A DNA stretch of 64,000 nt from Flavicella sp965243265. Lineage in GTDB: Bacteria > Bacteroidota > Bacteroidia > Flavobacteriales > Flavobacteriaceae. This document shows, one piece after another, positions 24,578 to 33,287 of this stretch (within the stretch, counting starts at the first letter, position 1; every line of letters begins with the position of its first letter). A model generated the notes under the pieces. That model was not told where the DNA came from. It ran no database searches and was given only the letters and a program-made list of their open reading frames with translations. The stretch covers positions 186,001 to 250,000 of the forward strand of contig CBDEUL010000005.1 in assembly GCA_965243265.1 (NCBI GenBank), given 5' to 3'. The position numbers and the translations under genes were made by a program.

Positions 24578-25809
24578 GGCTCTTCTATTTTATAATTTTT
24601 ACCAGATTTTTTTAATTTCCACTTTTTAGTTTCAATATTCCGTTTGTACATACTAAGTCCTGATCCCTTTAGATGCTCTAACATTGCTGCTTCTCTAGCT
24701 AAAATATCATTTCCATTAACTTTCCCTGCAAAAAAATTAATATGGTAAACCTGATTATAATCCTTAAAATCTTGATTAGTTTGAAAATACTTATCTCCAT
24801 AAGCGGTAAATAAATCTACATTATCAATTGAAATTGTATATGTCGTACCTTCATAAGTAGTTAAAAAATAATTAAACGTATCCACATCATATATATGATT
24901 CTTCTTAAATAAAGAATACAACTGTAAAATATCGTCTGTTGTAAATGTTGACTCTCCTCCTTCAAAATGGTTATGTCCAAAAGAAACCAGTTTCCCTTCA
25001 AAAGAGGTCTCATTAAAATGTTCCCCTTCATTTCCCCTATTAAAAAATTCATCTATATCACCTCCTGATCCAATTGTTTTTAAATAACTCATTTCATTTT
25101 GTTCAGAACTAGCAAAAATTGACAAATCATCAATTACATCATCTAAATTATCTATCTCACTTGGATTGTTTAAATCATTCGCTTTATCACAAGGACCCTT
25201 TCCACACACATTATCAATAGGTTCAGGCTCTCCACAACCACACCCCTTGTCTTCCTCTCCTTCTTTACAATCTCCTTCACCTTCACACCCCTCAGCTGGT
25301 TCTTCTGCACACTCCCCACAAGAGTTTAAACTTTGTACACTCCCGTCATTATCATCACAATCACTGTCTTCTGGTGTACCATCCCCGTCGTTGTCTACAG
25401 GGTCACAAGGATACTCAATACTATCAGGATCATTACAATCCCCTGAATCACAAGGATATTCCGTACTGTTAGGATCATTACAATCTCCTGAATCACAAGG
25501 GTACTCAATGCTATAAGGATCATCACAATCTCCTGAATCTGGACATTCAAGTCCATCACAATCACAAGAATCGTAATTAGGACTTCCTAAATCACAATCA
25601 TCTAAACAGTCCTCTGGATAAAGGTCACAATGAGATGCTCCTATTCTTACTTCTGGAATCTCATCTCTATCTTCATCTCCCCAATTATCCCAAAATTCAT
25701 CTTCTGAGAGTGTTGATTGCCCATAAACAGTACTCATTCCACCTCCTAGTATTCCAAAGAACATTGCAATGTATAAAACTACTATTTTTAAATTGTAGTT
25801 CTCTTTCAT
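24565..25809 (-). CDS. Secreted Asp/Cys-rich protein with JAMM-like C-terminal motif, 414 aa
   Basis: A signal peptide ending GGGMSTVYGQ is almost identical to that of the gene at 26974. Residues about 60-195 are acidic and cysteine-rich, with three copies of YPCDSGDCNDP-type repeats and a DNDGDGTPEDSDCDDNDGS segment like calcium-binding (MopE/thrombospondin-3) repeats. The C-terminal third has GHNH (His279, His281) followed by x8-T-x2-D, similar to the H-x-H-x8-S-x2-D core of JAMM/JAB metallopeptidases, and then FTTDDILQLYSLFKK. I infer an exported, calcium-stabilised enzyme or toxin-like protein. The catalytic glutamate of JAMM proteins is not securely identified. Confidence 0.75.
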   Translation of the reverse strand: MKENYNLKIVVLYIAMFFGILGGGMSTVYGQSTLSEDEFWDNWGDEDRDEIPEVRIGASHCDLYPEDCLDDCDLGSPNYDSCDCDGLECPDSGDCDDPYSIEYPCDSGDCNDPNSTEYPCDSGDCNDPDSIEYPCDPVDNDGDGTPEDSDCDDNDGSVQSLNSCGECAEEPAEGCEGEGDCKEGEEDKGCGCGEPEPIDNVCGKGPCDKANDLNNPSEIDNLDDVIDDLSIFASSEQNEMSYLKTIGSGGDIDEFFNRGNEGEHFNETSFEGKLVSFGHNHFEGGESTFTTDDILQLYSLFKKNHIYDVDTFNYFLTTYEGTTYTISIDNVDLFTAYGDKYFQTNQDFKDYNQVYHINFFAGKVNGNDILAREAAMLEHLKGSGLSMYKRNIETKKWKLKKSGKNYKIEEPCEE

Positions 25810-25961
25810 AGCGCTTAATTTTCTTTGACAATCATTCGGGTATACGTCTTACCATCTACTGCTACTTTTACGATATACAGTCCTTCGGGTACGTCTGGTC
25901 TGGTGGTATAGGTATGGGCTCCTGCGCTTTGGCCTGTTGGGGCTTGTACGGTTCGTTGGAT
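25718..25961 (-). repeat. Duplicated leader/T9SS-tail segment, copy A (244 bp)
   Basis: This segment matches 27449-27692 almost base for base with no net length difference. It covers the signal-peptide codons of the Asp/Cys-rich gene, the 5-base spacer and the last 48 codons of a T9SS-type tail. Identity stops abruptly at both ends. Confidence 0.9.
25815..25961 (-). pseudogene. Truncated T9SS C-terminal tail fragment
   Basis: The minus strand encodes the end of the sorting domain found in the protein at 27546-28988, closing with DGKTYTRMIVKEN. Everything upstream of it is lost; the fragment joins IS3-like transposase DNA at 25961. It is a relic of a duplicated Sel1/T9SS gene. Confidence 0.85.
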
Positions 25962-26176
25962 ATGACTACTATAAACACCGTTTATAAAGCTTGGACATTA
26001 GCTAAAAGAGCAGAGAAATTACACAAGGATTTATATTTCATTCTGATAGAGGTGTACAATATGAGACTGAACAAATGAAGAATATTTTTGCCCTCAATGG
26101 AAAGATAAAAACAACTTACAATATTAAAACACATCGCTTAAGCTGTAACAAAAATTGTAGGAATATCACAACTTAG
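25962..26176 (+). mobile_element. IS3-family transposase (OrfB) remnant
   Basis: On the plus strand NTVYKAWTLAKRAEK is followed, in a shifted frame, by TQGFIFHSDRGVQYETEQMK and KNIFALNGKIKTT. FHSDRGVQY is the conserved block with the second catalytic Asp of IS3-family integrases. Only about 70 codons remain, with a frameshift and a premature stop at 26174; no terminal inverted repeats were identified. The left edge coincides with the break of duplicated copy A, pointing to a role in the rearrangement. Confidence 0.75.
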
Positions 26177-26263
26177 AATATTGTGTAATCGTATAACCGT
26201 CTAACTGCATCACTAAAAACACAATAACATTCTGTCTCATAAACAAAAATATTTCAGTTTTCT

Positions 26264-26959
26264 TTACATCAAAAGCTTTATTATAAAACCTGTATTCAAA
26301 AACAAATGAGCAAGCCAACCAATACTAGTATTTTTATGTTTTTGAACTTTATAAGCTACTAAAAAAGAGAAAGGACAAATAATTAATATTGAATAAATAT
26401 TATAAGTCATTAGATGAGCAAAACTAAAAGCAAATCCGTTAAGTATCCAAGCAAATTTTCCTAATATTTTTTCTTGTTTAGGTAACAAATACCCTCTAAA
26501 CAATATTTCTTCTCCTAATGGTCCAAAAACACTTATTACAAGTATAGATAAAACCATCAAAATAAAATTTTCATCAACATGATTATTTTTTGCAAGTTCA
26601 AATTGTTCATTAATATCAATTGGAGTCTTCATAAATTTTAAAAATAACTTTATGAAACCACTCAAAACACCTGAAATTAGATATACACCAAGAGCTAAAT
26701 AAATTGTTCTTTTACTTATTTTTTTAAACCGTAATTTTTTAATTAAAAAATTACGGTTTAAAATTTTATTTTTATTACAGACAAGGAGTAAACAAATCAA
26801 TATCATAGTAATTTGAACACATATGTGTACAAACAAATGTGTTATTTGAGATACTTTTACAACCTTAATAGAAATGTAATTAATCGAATAATAAACAAAA
26901 AGCAAGAATAAAACAACAATTATTGTTTCTATAAAAATTAAAAATGTGTGTTTTTTCAT
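26264..26959 (-). CDS. CPBP-family intramembrane metalloprotease, 231 aa
   Basis: Type II CAAX/bacteriocin-processing (Abi) family. The three motifs are present: EExxxR as GEEILFRG (E150, E151, R155), FxxxH as FSFAH (F178, H182) and HxxxN as HLFLN (H218, N222). About six hydrophobic segments place it in the inner membrane. Family members process prenylated or secreted peptides or give self-immunity to bacteriocins. It follows the secreted acidic protein gene (26974) with a 14-base gap, so a processing or protective role toward that product is possible. Confidence 0.92.
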   Translation of the reverse strand: MKKHTFLIFIETIIVVLFLLFVYYSINYISIKVVKVSQITHLFVHICVQITMILICLLLVCNKNKILNRNFLIKKLRFKKISKRTIYLALGVYLISGVLSGFIKLFLKFMKTPIDINEQFELAKNNHVDENFILMVLSILVISVFGPLGEEILFRGYLLPKQEKILGKFAWILNGFAFSFAHLMTYNIYSILIICPFSFLVAYKVQKHKNTSIGWLAHLFLNTGFIIKLLM

Positions 26960-26973
26960 TTAGCTAACCTAAT

Positions 26974-27540
26974 TTATAAGCTATTAGTCTCTGAATATTC
27001 ACCTTCATCAAAATCCTCATCAAAATCCTCATCAAAATCCGAAAGTATTTCTTCACCAAAATCCTCATCAAGCTCCGAAAATATTTCTTCATCAAAAACA
27101 TCATTGTCTAAATCAAAGTCCCATCCTTCTTCAATATAAATTGGCCCCTCGACACTATTTAGAAACCCAATAATAAGTTCAAGTCCAATAGGAGCAGCTT
27201 CTGATATAAAAGTAAATCCATCCTCAATGGATTGCCCTACTTCTTCAAATTGCCCCAGTGCATTATAAAACCCATATACGATATCATCTCCAGGTGGTAA
27301 CGGACCTTTGTAAGAAAAAGAATCATCCTTTAAATCGTCTTTTTCAATTTCAACAAAATCACCTTTTTCATTATAAAACCCAATTACAACATTCGACTGT
27401 TTTAAAAAATCGAAATTTGTTATTACAGGATCTATTTTTGTGTCGTCTTGCCCATAAACAGTACTCATTCCACCTCCTAGTATTCCAAAGAACATTCCAA
27501 TGTATAAAACTACTATTTTTAATTTGTATTTCTCTTTCAT
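26974..27540 (-). CDS. Secreted acidic protein with leader shared with 24565 gene, 188 aa
   Basis: The first 31 residues (VVLYIGMFFGILGGGMST core) match the leader of the Asp/Cys-rich protein nearly identically, then the sequences diverge completely. Two related modules, VIGFYNEKGDFVEIE and VYGFYNALGQFEEVG, and a third IIGFLNSVEGPIYIEE form internal repeats. The tail is strongly acidic, with FDEDFDEDFDE. No enzyme motif is visible. It starts 5 bases after the stop of the Sel1/T9SS gene and precedes the CPBP protease, suggesting one operon. A secreted peptide, adhesin or toxin-like product are all possible. Confidence 0.7.
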   Translation of the reverse strand: MKEKYKLKIVVLYIGMFFGILGGGMSTVYGQDDTKIDPVITNFDFLKQSNVVIGFYNEKGDFVEIEKDDLKDDSFSYKGPLPPGDDIVYGFYNALGQFEEVGQSIEDGFTFISEAAPIGLELIIGFLNSVEGPIYIEEGWDFDLDNDVFDEEIFSELDEDFGEEILSDFDEDFDEDFDEGEYSETNSL

Positions 27541-27692
27541 AGCTCTTAATTTTCTTTAACAATCATTCGTGTATACATCTTACCATCTACTGCTACTTTT
27601 ACAATATACAGTCCTTCGGGTACTTCTGGTCTAGTGGTATAGGTATGGGCTCCTGTGCTTTGGCTTGTTGGGGCTTGTACGGTTCGTTGGAT
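27449..27692 (-). repeat. Duplicated leader/T9SS-tail segment, copy B (244 bp)
   Basis: Intact counterpart of copy A (25718-25961). It spans the leader of the 26974 gene and the C-terminal 48 codons of the Sel1/T9SS gene, with the same 5-base spacing between the two frames. Confidence 0.9.
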
Positions 27693-28988
27693 CGTTCCGT
27701 CATAGCTTGTCAAATGAATCGCTACGGTTGCTGAGTGTTCTAACTCGTATTGTACCAACAGTTCGTCTTTAAAGGGTACGGGGTAGAGTTTGATAAACTG
27801 GGCTTCTTGGTTTGCCAAGGCTAATAGTGTTTCTTCAGATAGCTTTGCTCCTCCTCCTTGGGAGGTCAATACCAAACTCATCGGTTCGCCATATTCAGTC
27901 CAGCTTTTTATATAATTGTCTAATTCTCCGGTTAAATAACTCACTCCATTCAGCTCTTGTCTTGTGAGTTGGGCGGATAATAGGGTATAGTCTAAGGTTT
28001 GTTCTTTTGGATTTGAGCTATAGCGTTTGTCCAATGTAAATGTCAAACCTTCTAAATACAGGGTTTGGTCTTGCCAAAGGGCTTTGCTGGTTACTTCTTG
28101 GCCTTCTAGGGTAACTACAGCCTTTAAATAAGTAGCTCCTTGGGTTTGCAACTGAAGTGTAATTGGAAATATTCTTAAAACTTGTGTTCTAGACCAATCG
28201 TACTGCACCAATTTTCCGTGCCATTCTTTTAACAAGCTATCTTTATCCAAAGCTTTTGTTACGGTTGGTTCGTATTTAAAATCGGCCACAGCTTCTGACA
28301 TTACTGGGTCTGTAGTCAATACCTCTGCCACTTCTTGTTCACTACGTGCTTTTTTATTGGCATTGATATACGCTACAAACATTTTACTATTTAAAATAGG
28401 GTTGTTTAAAAGCAGTTCTAACGCTTTGTCTTCATTCGCCTTTACACCATAACCAAAATAGTAACAGATTCCTAAGAAATGCTGAGCCATAGCATCTGTA
28501 CTACGTTGAAACCAGTATACGGCTTTTGAATAATTTTGAGCTACTCCAAATCCTTTAAAATGCATGTACCCCAAAGAATATGCTGCTCGCTGGTTGCCAT
28601 TGGCTGTAGCTTTTTCAAACCAATCCATAGCTTTTACAAAATCTATATCACAACCGATACCGTATTTGTAAAGGCGGCCTAGGTTGTACTGGGCATTGGC
28701 ATAGTCTTTTGCTGCTGCACTGCTTATGTACTGGTAGGCTTGGGTTTCGTCTTTTGTTACTTCTATTCCTTCTAAGTACATTCGACCTAGCATGTTTTCG
28801 GCTTCGGCATTCCCATTTAGTGCACAGGGGGTTATCAGTTCTTCTATAGATACTCCTTGTTGAAAAGGGGAGGTTGTTTTTATTATTTTTTTAGCTTTTT
28901 TTAAGTCCTTTATACAATCATTCTCTTGAGCAACTAAGGGAACCGTGATAAAAGACAGAGCTAAAAGTAAAAGTTTGCTAGTTTTCAT
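27546..28988 (-). CDS. Sel1-repeat protein with T9SS sorting domain, 480 aa
   Basis: A signal peptide (MKTSKLLLLALSFITVPLVA) is followed by three to four Sel1-like repeats between about residues 55 and 195 (NMLGRMYLEGIEVTKDETQA, YNLGRLYKYGIGCDIDFVKA, YSLGYMHFKGFGVAQNYSKA). A beta-rich middle leads to a type IX secretion C-terminal domain starting KLYPVPFKDELLVQYEL and ending MIVKEN. It should be exported through the outer membrane by T9SS and kept at or released from the surface. It heads the leftward operon with the 26974 and CPBP genes. Its tail exists a second time as a fragment at 25815. Confidence 0.88.
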   Translation of the reverse strand: MKTSKLLLLALSFITVPLVAQENDCIKDLKKAKKIIKTTSPFQQGVSIEELITPCALNGNAEAENMLGRMYLEGIEVTKDETQAYQYISSAAAKDYANAQYNLGRLYKYGIGCDIDFVKAMDWFEKATANGNQRAAYSLGYMHFKGFGVAQNYSKAVYWFQRSTDAMAQHFLGICYYFGYGVKANEDKALELLLNNPILNSKMFVAYINANKKARSEQEVAEVLTTDPVMSEAVADFKYEPTVTKALDKDSLLKEWHGKLVQYDWSRTQVLRIFPITLQLQTQGATYLKAVVTLEGQEVTSKALWQDQTLYLEGLTFTLDKRYSSNPKEQTLDYTLLSAQLTRQELNGVSYLTGELDNYIKSWTEYGEPMSLVLTSQGGGAKLSEETLLALANQEAQFIKLYPVPFKDELLVQYELEHSATVAIHLTSYDGTIQRTVQAPTSQSTGAHTYTTRPEVPEGLYIVKVAVDGKMYTRMIVKEN

Positions 28989-29205
28989 AGGCTTTTAATT
29001 TTATTGGTTTATTGTTTAGTTATTTTATTTTTTGTTGTTTATTGGTGATGCGGTCATCGGTGATGCAGTTGAATAGTAATGCTGTTGCTATCTATAGTTG
29101 TTTCACATAACTGAAAATATCCGTACAACTACTCTACAAGTTCTTTTTCAATGATTTTGTTAGTTTATAAATCGTTTTTCTAATTATCACTGTTTCATTT
29201 GTTAT

Positions 29206-29310
29206 TAACCCATTGTGCATTTGGATAAAAACCTGTCAGTTCGATTTCTATGTGTTCTCGATGCATTTTTATTTCCGTTGCTCTCCAAAAAACCACTCGA
29301 ACGGACATCA
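29206..29310. repeat. Palindromic element related to 13017-13207, core inverted
   Basis: Starts AACCCATTGTGCATTTGGA, like the left end of 13017-13207, but the core TTCTCGATGCATTTT...CACTCGAACGGAC runs in the opposite direction to that copy. It lies in the 386-base gap 28989-29374, whose other part is AT-rich with a direct repeat ATTGGTGATGC / ATCGGTGATGC and no gene. Confidence 0.65.
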
Positions 29311-29374
29311 GTTGCCATATAACCAAAAACGGTATAGCTACTTCACGGCACAACCGTCTCACCTCACCGTCTCT

Positions 29375-31534
29375 CTACCACTGAAACATAGTATTGTTTG
29401 CCTTCTTTTTTTGAGTGATTTCTACATCATAGCTTTTCATAAGTGCTATATAATCTTTTTCATAACGGTATCTCAAAACACTTTGCTTTTGCTTATTCAA
29501 TTTTTTATTATAGCTATAATATGCACCTGTAACCAACTTGTTTAAATGGTATTGCAACACTTTTTTAGACAACTCCTTTTCTTGTTCCTCTGTTAAAGAG
29601 TAACCTTCTAAAATACCTTTCAATTCTTTGCCAGCATCTTTTTCTGCTTTCTTTTTAAAATTGCTTCCTAATAACTTAGCATATTCTTTTTGGGTTAAGG
29701 TTTTAGATAGCTTTTCTGCAAACTCCTTTTTTATCTCTCCATTAGTTCGATTGCTAGATGCCTCTGAAAAATCAAACCCTACGGAACTTTTTTCTGCTTT
29801 TCTACTAGCTTTAATCGCTTCTAGTGCTGCTTTTTTCTCTTCCAACAAAGTCCATACAGCTACTGTCTTTTCTTCGTTCAAACCTGCTTTTTCTGCTTTT
29901 TTATAAAAACGTTCTTTTTCTGTAGCTTCTTTCTCTTTTTGTTGTGCTATTTCTCGTTGCTCTCTTTTTGATTCCTCTGTTTCTATCACATCTTGAGAGG
30001 TTGCCACAGGGTTAAAATCTTCCAACTCACTTGGAGACAACATTTCCAAGGCTTTTGCCCGTGCATATAACTCTTCAGCTATAAGCTGCGTATACTGTTT
30101 TTTAACCTCTTTTTTAGTTATAGAGTCTTGTTTACGTACTGCTGCTATATTTTTAATGGTTCTTTCGGCTTGACAAGCCGCCAATACATCTAATAACATT
30201 TTAAACTCAGCCGTCTTTGTTTCCTTTTCTGCTTGTGCTAAATCTTCCGTTACTCCACCATTACCTAACTCTAAATAAAAATGATACGTTTTATAAAGTT
30301 CTCTTTCTTCTTCTGTTAATACCTTGCAAACTTTAACTTGCTTTTTCAACATTTTTTCTACGGAAAGCAATGCTTTCTTATTGTTTTTAAAATAATGGGT
30401 ATATTCTTTTTTTAACTGACTTTTCTTAGATGTTTTTGCGTTAGAATGTTCCGGATATTGGACATCTAACAAGGTTAAATCGTAAGCGAATTTTTCTAGC
30501 TTTTTATCCAAAACAGGAATATAAACTTTAGGATATTGCCTAAAATCATAACTTTCAGACAACACATTTAATTGTTTTTGCACGTTTAAACTATCTACAG
30601 TCATCGCTTCTTCTGCTACTAGCGCTTCTTCAGGTAAATTACTAACTGTTTCTTTTATTAAAGCCGTTAAAGAAACAGAGGTGTTTTTGGTTGCTAAACT
30701 CTCTAAATTGGCACTTCTAACTTGTAAGTCCTGATAAATTTGAGCACTGTACGCTTCGAGTATCTTATTCTGTGCTTCCTTATTTTGTTTTTGATAATTC
30801 TGAGATTTTTGAACCGAACTTTTGGATATACGGTTTGCTACATCTAACAACATTGTATCAAATGGAGTAGTTTGAGACATTTCTTGGATCGCTTCTTGAT
30901 ACTGTGAATCTTGTTCTGAAAGGGCTCTGTAAAAATGATAATCTTTAAAAAGCTGTTGCGCTTCTTTAGGCAAACCTTTACAAGATTTTTTTGCTTTTTT
31001 CCATGCTTTTTCTGAAGTGTTTAATGCCCCTATTTGGATCTTCGCATAGGCATTGTATTCATTACGCAACACCTTTTTTCGCCTTGATTTTTCTTCTAAT
31101 TGAAATTGATAGCGAGTAGCTATAAAAGCAAAATCATAAGCAAAACCATCTAAGGTGTCTTGAATCTTTTTTGCATAGTCTTTTGGAAAATTTGCTATTT
31201 TTTTAACCAAAGAAAGCCCTTCTAATTTTGCTTGTACCAAAGAATCTGTAACAATAGCTTGGTAAACTTTTAACTGTTGTTCTTGGGTAAGTACTTCTTG
31301 TAATTGTACATGATAAGCTTTGTCAAAAACCTTGTAACTGATACGCTCTGTAGTATCTATACTATCTTTCCGTATTCGAAGTGCTTCTAAAAGTTCATCT
31401 TGTTGTGCTTGGCTAGCTCCCGTAAGCGCTGTTACTTTTTCTACATTGTAGAGGTCCTCAGGCGTTAATTTCTGAGCCGAAAGACTTAAGATCCCTCCTA
31501 AAAAAAGGGCTGTTATAAAGTGTTTTCTTTTCAT
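29375..31534 (-). CDS. Exported coiled-coil repeat protein, 719 aa
   Basis: A signal peptide (MKRKHFITALFLGGILSLSA) precedes a Lys/Glu-rich, almost wholly helical protein. A block of about 125 residues occurs twice, near 116-245 and 335-465: FAYDFAFIATRYQ / FAYDLTLLDVQYP, KDYHFYRALSE / KTYHFYLELGN, and DTMLLDVANR / FKMLLDVLAA. A third, more distant copy may be at the C-terminus (YHLNKLVTGAYYSYNKKLNK). The periplasm is the likely place; no enzyme motif is seen. It is separated by about 100 bases from the transglutaminase-like gene upstream and read in the same direction. Confidence 0.8.
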   Translation of the reverse strand: MKRKHFITALFLGGILSLSAQKLTPEDLYNVEKVTALTGASQAQQDELLEALRIRKDSIDTTERISYKVFDKAYHVQLQEVLTQEQQLKVYQAIVTDSLVQAKLEGLSLVKKIANFPKDYAKKIQDTLDGFAYDFAFIATRYQFQLEEKSRRKKVLRNEYNAYAKIQIGALNTSEKAWKKAKKSCKGLPKEAQQLFKDYHFYRALSEQDSQYQEAIQEMSQTTPFDTMLLDVANRISKSSVQKSQNYQKQNKEAQNKILEAYSAQIYQDLQVRSANLESLATKNTSVSLTALIKETVSNLPEEALVAEEAMTVDSLNVQKQLNVLSESYDFRQYPKVYIPVLDKKLEKFAYDLTLLDVQYPEHSNAKTSKKSQLKKEYTHYFKNNKKALLSVEKMLKKQVKVCKVLTEEERELYKTYHFYLELGNGGVTEDLAQAEKETKTAEFKMLLDVLAACQAERTIKNIAAVRKQDSITKKEVKKQYTQLIAEELYARAKALEMLSPSELEDFNPVATSQDVIETEESKREQREIAQQKEKEATEKERFYKKAEKAGLNEEKTVAVWTLLEEKKAALEAIKASRKAEKSSVGFDFSEASSNRTNGEIKKEFAEKLSKTLTQKEYAKLLGSNFKKKAEKDAGKELKGILEGYSLTEEQEKELSKKVLQYHLNKLVTGAYYSYNKKLNKQKQSVLRYRYEKDYIALMKSYDVEITQKKKANNTMFQW

Positions 31535-31635
31535 AGGTTAAATCGATTTTTGTAATTATTAGTAGTTAATTGTATTTGCTTTCGATATATTTTTATTCCT
31601 AAAATCACCCGAAAAACAAGTTTAATTTTGTCTTT

Positions 31636-33153
31636 TTAGTACCACACCATACTCCCTGTTTTTCTATCTACAGTAAATATTCGTTCATAAGGTCCTTGGT
31701 CTTTAGAGATTAATTTAAAAAGACCATTGGCAGGAATTTTTTTATAATGCACTCCTTCTTCTGTAGCCGTAGCAAGCTCCACCCTTTTCCAGCCTCCATC
31801 CCAAACTATCAACAGATACCGATTTCCCTCTTTTATTTCCAAAGTATTGGTTTCTTTGTTTTCTATTTTTATTTCCTTTTTTCTACTTAAAGTAGCAGAA
31901 AAAACATCCTTGTAATCGGGGTATAGGACCTTACTTTCTCCACGTGTATTTAGCAAGATAGGATACCTATCAAATTGCATTTTTTGGTTTTTATACACAC
32001 TTGGCAAATACACCAAATTTCTGCCCATATTCTTAAAAACAAATTGACTATTTTGTCTTTTTGCCCAAGTCACAGCCCTCCACCTATTTAAATTGAATAC
32101 ATTTAAATAGGCCACAGAAGCATTCAAATTCTTTTCTTTTTTTAGAAACAAATCAGAAACAGGTGTGTATTCTGCAGTAACATCAAGTATATTCTGACTC
32201 TTTAAAAAACTTTCAGGTATCGAATCTTTCGGTAACAAACTGGCCAAGGCATTTTTCTGAATTGAAAATGTTTTTCTATACACTTTTGCCAAACGCTTGT
32301 GTTCTCTTGGTTGGTACGTGTAAGGGAGGTCATTTGTAAAACTCGAATCAAAAGGAATATGTTTACCTTCCTTGTCTACAACACTATTCCAATAATGTCT
32401 GTTAGAAGAAGCTCCATAATGAGGGGTAAAATCAAACGTTGCAGCTATACCTATAGATCGACAAGCTAACAAAGCCAAATTAGCCAAATCTGGACAGCTA
32501 CCCCGCCTTCTAAAAAGCATTTGTTGGGGGCTTAAAATAGGTATTGGATCTGGACGTGACGCTAAAAATTCAAACGCATGTAATTCTAAAATTATTTGTG
32601 TTGCCACCTCTACAGGGTCTTTTATATTTTCTACATCTACAATTGCTTTTTCTACCAATAATCGATAGTCTTCCCTCCACATCTCTAAAGGCTCCACCAA
32701 GCCCCTATAAGGCAATATATATTCACAAAACACAGGAAAAGAATATGTAGAAGACCAAGGATTAGTTTTCCATTGTTGAAAAGATTGGTCTATATTTTTT
32801 GATAAAAACTCAGTACTTATTGTATCTATATCATAATACTCATAAGGCTTAGGGTAAATAGAAATGCTATCTTTTAAGTTCTGAAAAGCCTCTAAAGCAA
32901 CTTCTAAATCGTCATAATCAAATTCAGAGAAAGAAACCCTCATCCCCAAAGAATCTACCCATCTATAATTTACAGACTTGTGGATGGACATATTGTCCAA
33001 TAAAAAAGCAACTGCTGCCTGTTTATCCTCAGAGTTTGCTGCTTCATACTCTTGTAAAAGATTTTGTTTCAATATTTGGTAGTTCTTTGTGCTTTGAGAA
33101 ACCCCCAAAAAACTCTGTAACAGCAATAAAAAAATAGTTAAACGTAAATACAC
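31636..33153 (-). CDS. Exported transglutaminase-like protein, 505 aa
   Basis: A signal peptide (MYLRLTIFLLLLQSFLGVSQ) precedes a transglutaminase-core fold with the triad visible as RRGSCPDLANLALL (C220), SSNRHYWNSVV (H253) and HIPFDSS (D269). The C-terminal half is beta-rich and may bind the substrate (RYLLIVWDGGWKRVELA). Such proteins in Bacteroidetes act as cysteine peptidases or on isopeptide bonds; the actual substrate is unknown. It is divergent from the ligase-esterase gene, with a 14-bp palindrome in the shared 134-base promoter region. Confidence 0.85.
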   Translation of the reverse strand: MYLRLTIFLLLLQSFLGVSQSTKNYQILKQNLLQEYEAANSEDKQAAVAFLLDNMSIHKSVNYRWVDSLGMRVSFSEFDYDDLEVALEAFQNLKDSISIYPKPYEYYDIDTISTEFLSKNIDQSFQQWKTNPWSSTYSFPVFCEYILPYRGLVEPLEMWREDYRLLVEKAIVDVENIKDPVEVATQIILELHAFEFLASRPDPIPILSPQQMLFRRRGSCPDLANLALLACRSIGIAATFDFTPHYGASSNRHYWNSVVDKEGKHIPFDSSFTNDLPYTYQPREHKRLAKVYRKTFSIQKNALASLLPKDSIPESFLKSQNILDVTAEYTPVSDLFLKKEKNLNASVAYLNVFNLNRWRAVTWAKRQNSQFVFKNMGRNLVYLPSVYKNQKMQFDRYPILLNTRGESKVLYPDYKDVFSATLSRKKEIKIENKETNTLEIKEGNRYLLIVWDGGWKRVELATATEEGVHYKKIPANGLFKLISKDQGPYERIFTVDRKTGSMVWY

Positions 33154-33210
33154 ACACTAAAGTTCAAATTAACACTTTAAAGATGAGTACTTTACACAAA
33201 AAAAACCAAT

Positions 33211-33224
33211 ACCCATATATGGGT
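33211..33224. promoter_or_regulatory. Perfect 14-bp palindrome between divergent genes
   Basis: ACCCATATATGGGT is self-complementary. It sits about 58 bases upstream of the transglutaminase-like gene and 64 bases upstream of the ligase-esterase gene, so one regulator could control both. The regulator is not known. Confidence 0.5.
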
Positions 33225-33287
33225 GTGTTTTATATTCCCTATAATTAGGTATAAAAAAAACAATCAAGGTTATTTACTTTTAAAACC

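Noticed and set aside
24861..25052. Separate small gene within the 24565 gene
   Set aside because: It is in a shifted frame of the same strand over the JAMM-like domain and has no start context or motif.
25166..25516. 116-codon plus-strand frame rich in Ser/Pro
   Set aside because: It is the reverse complement of the Asp/Cys repeat codons in the 24565 gene; the minus-strand frame has a signal peptide and clear modules.
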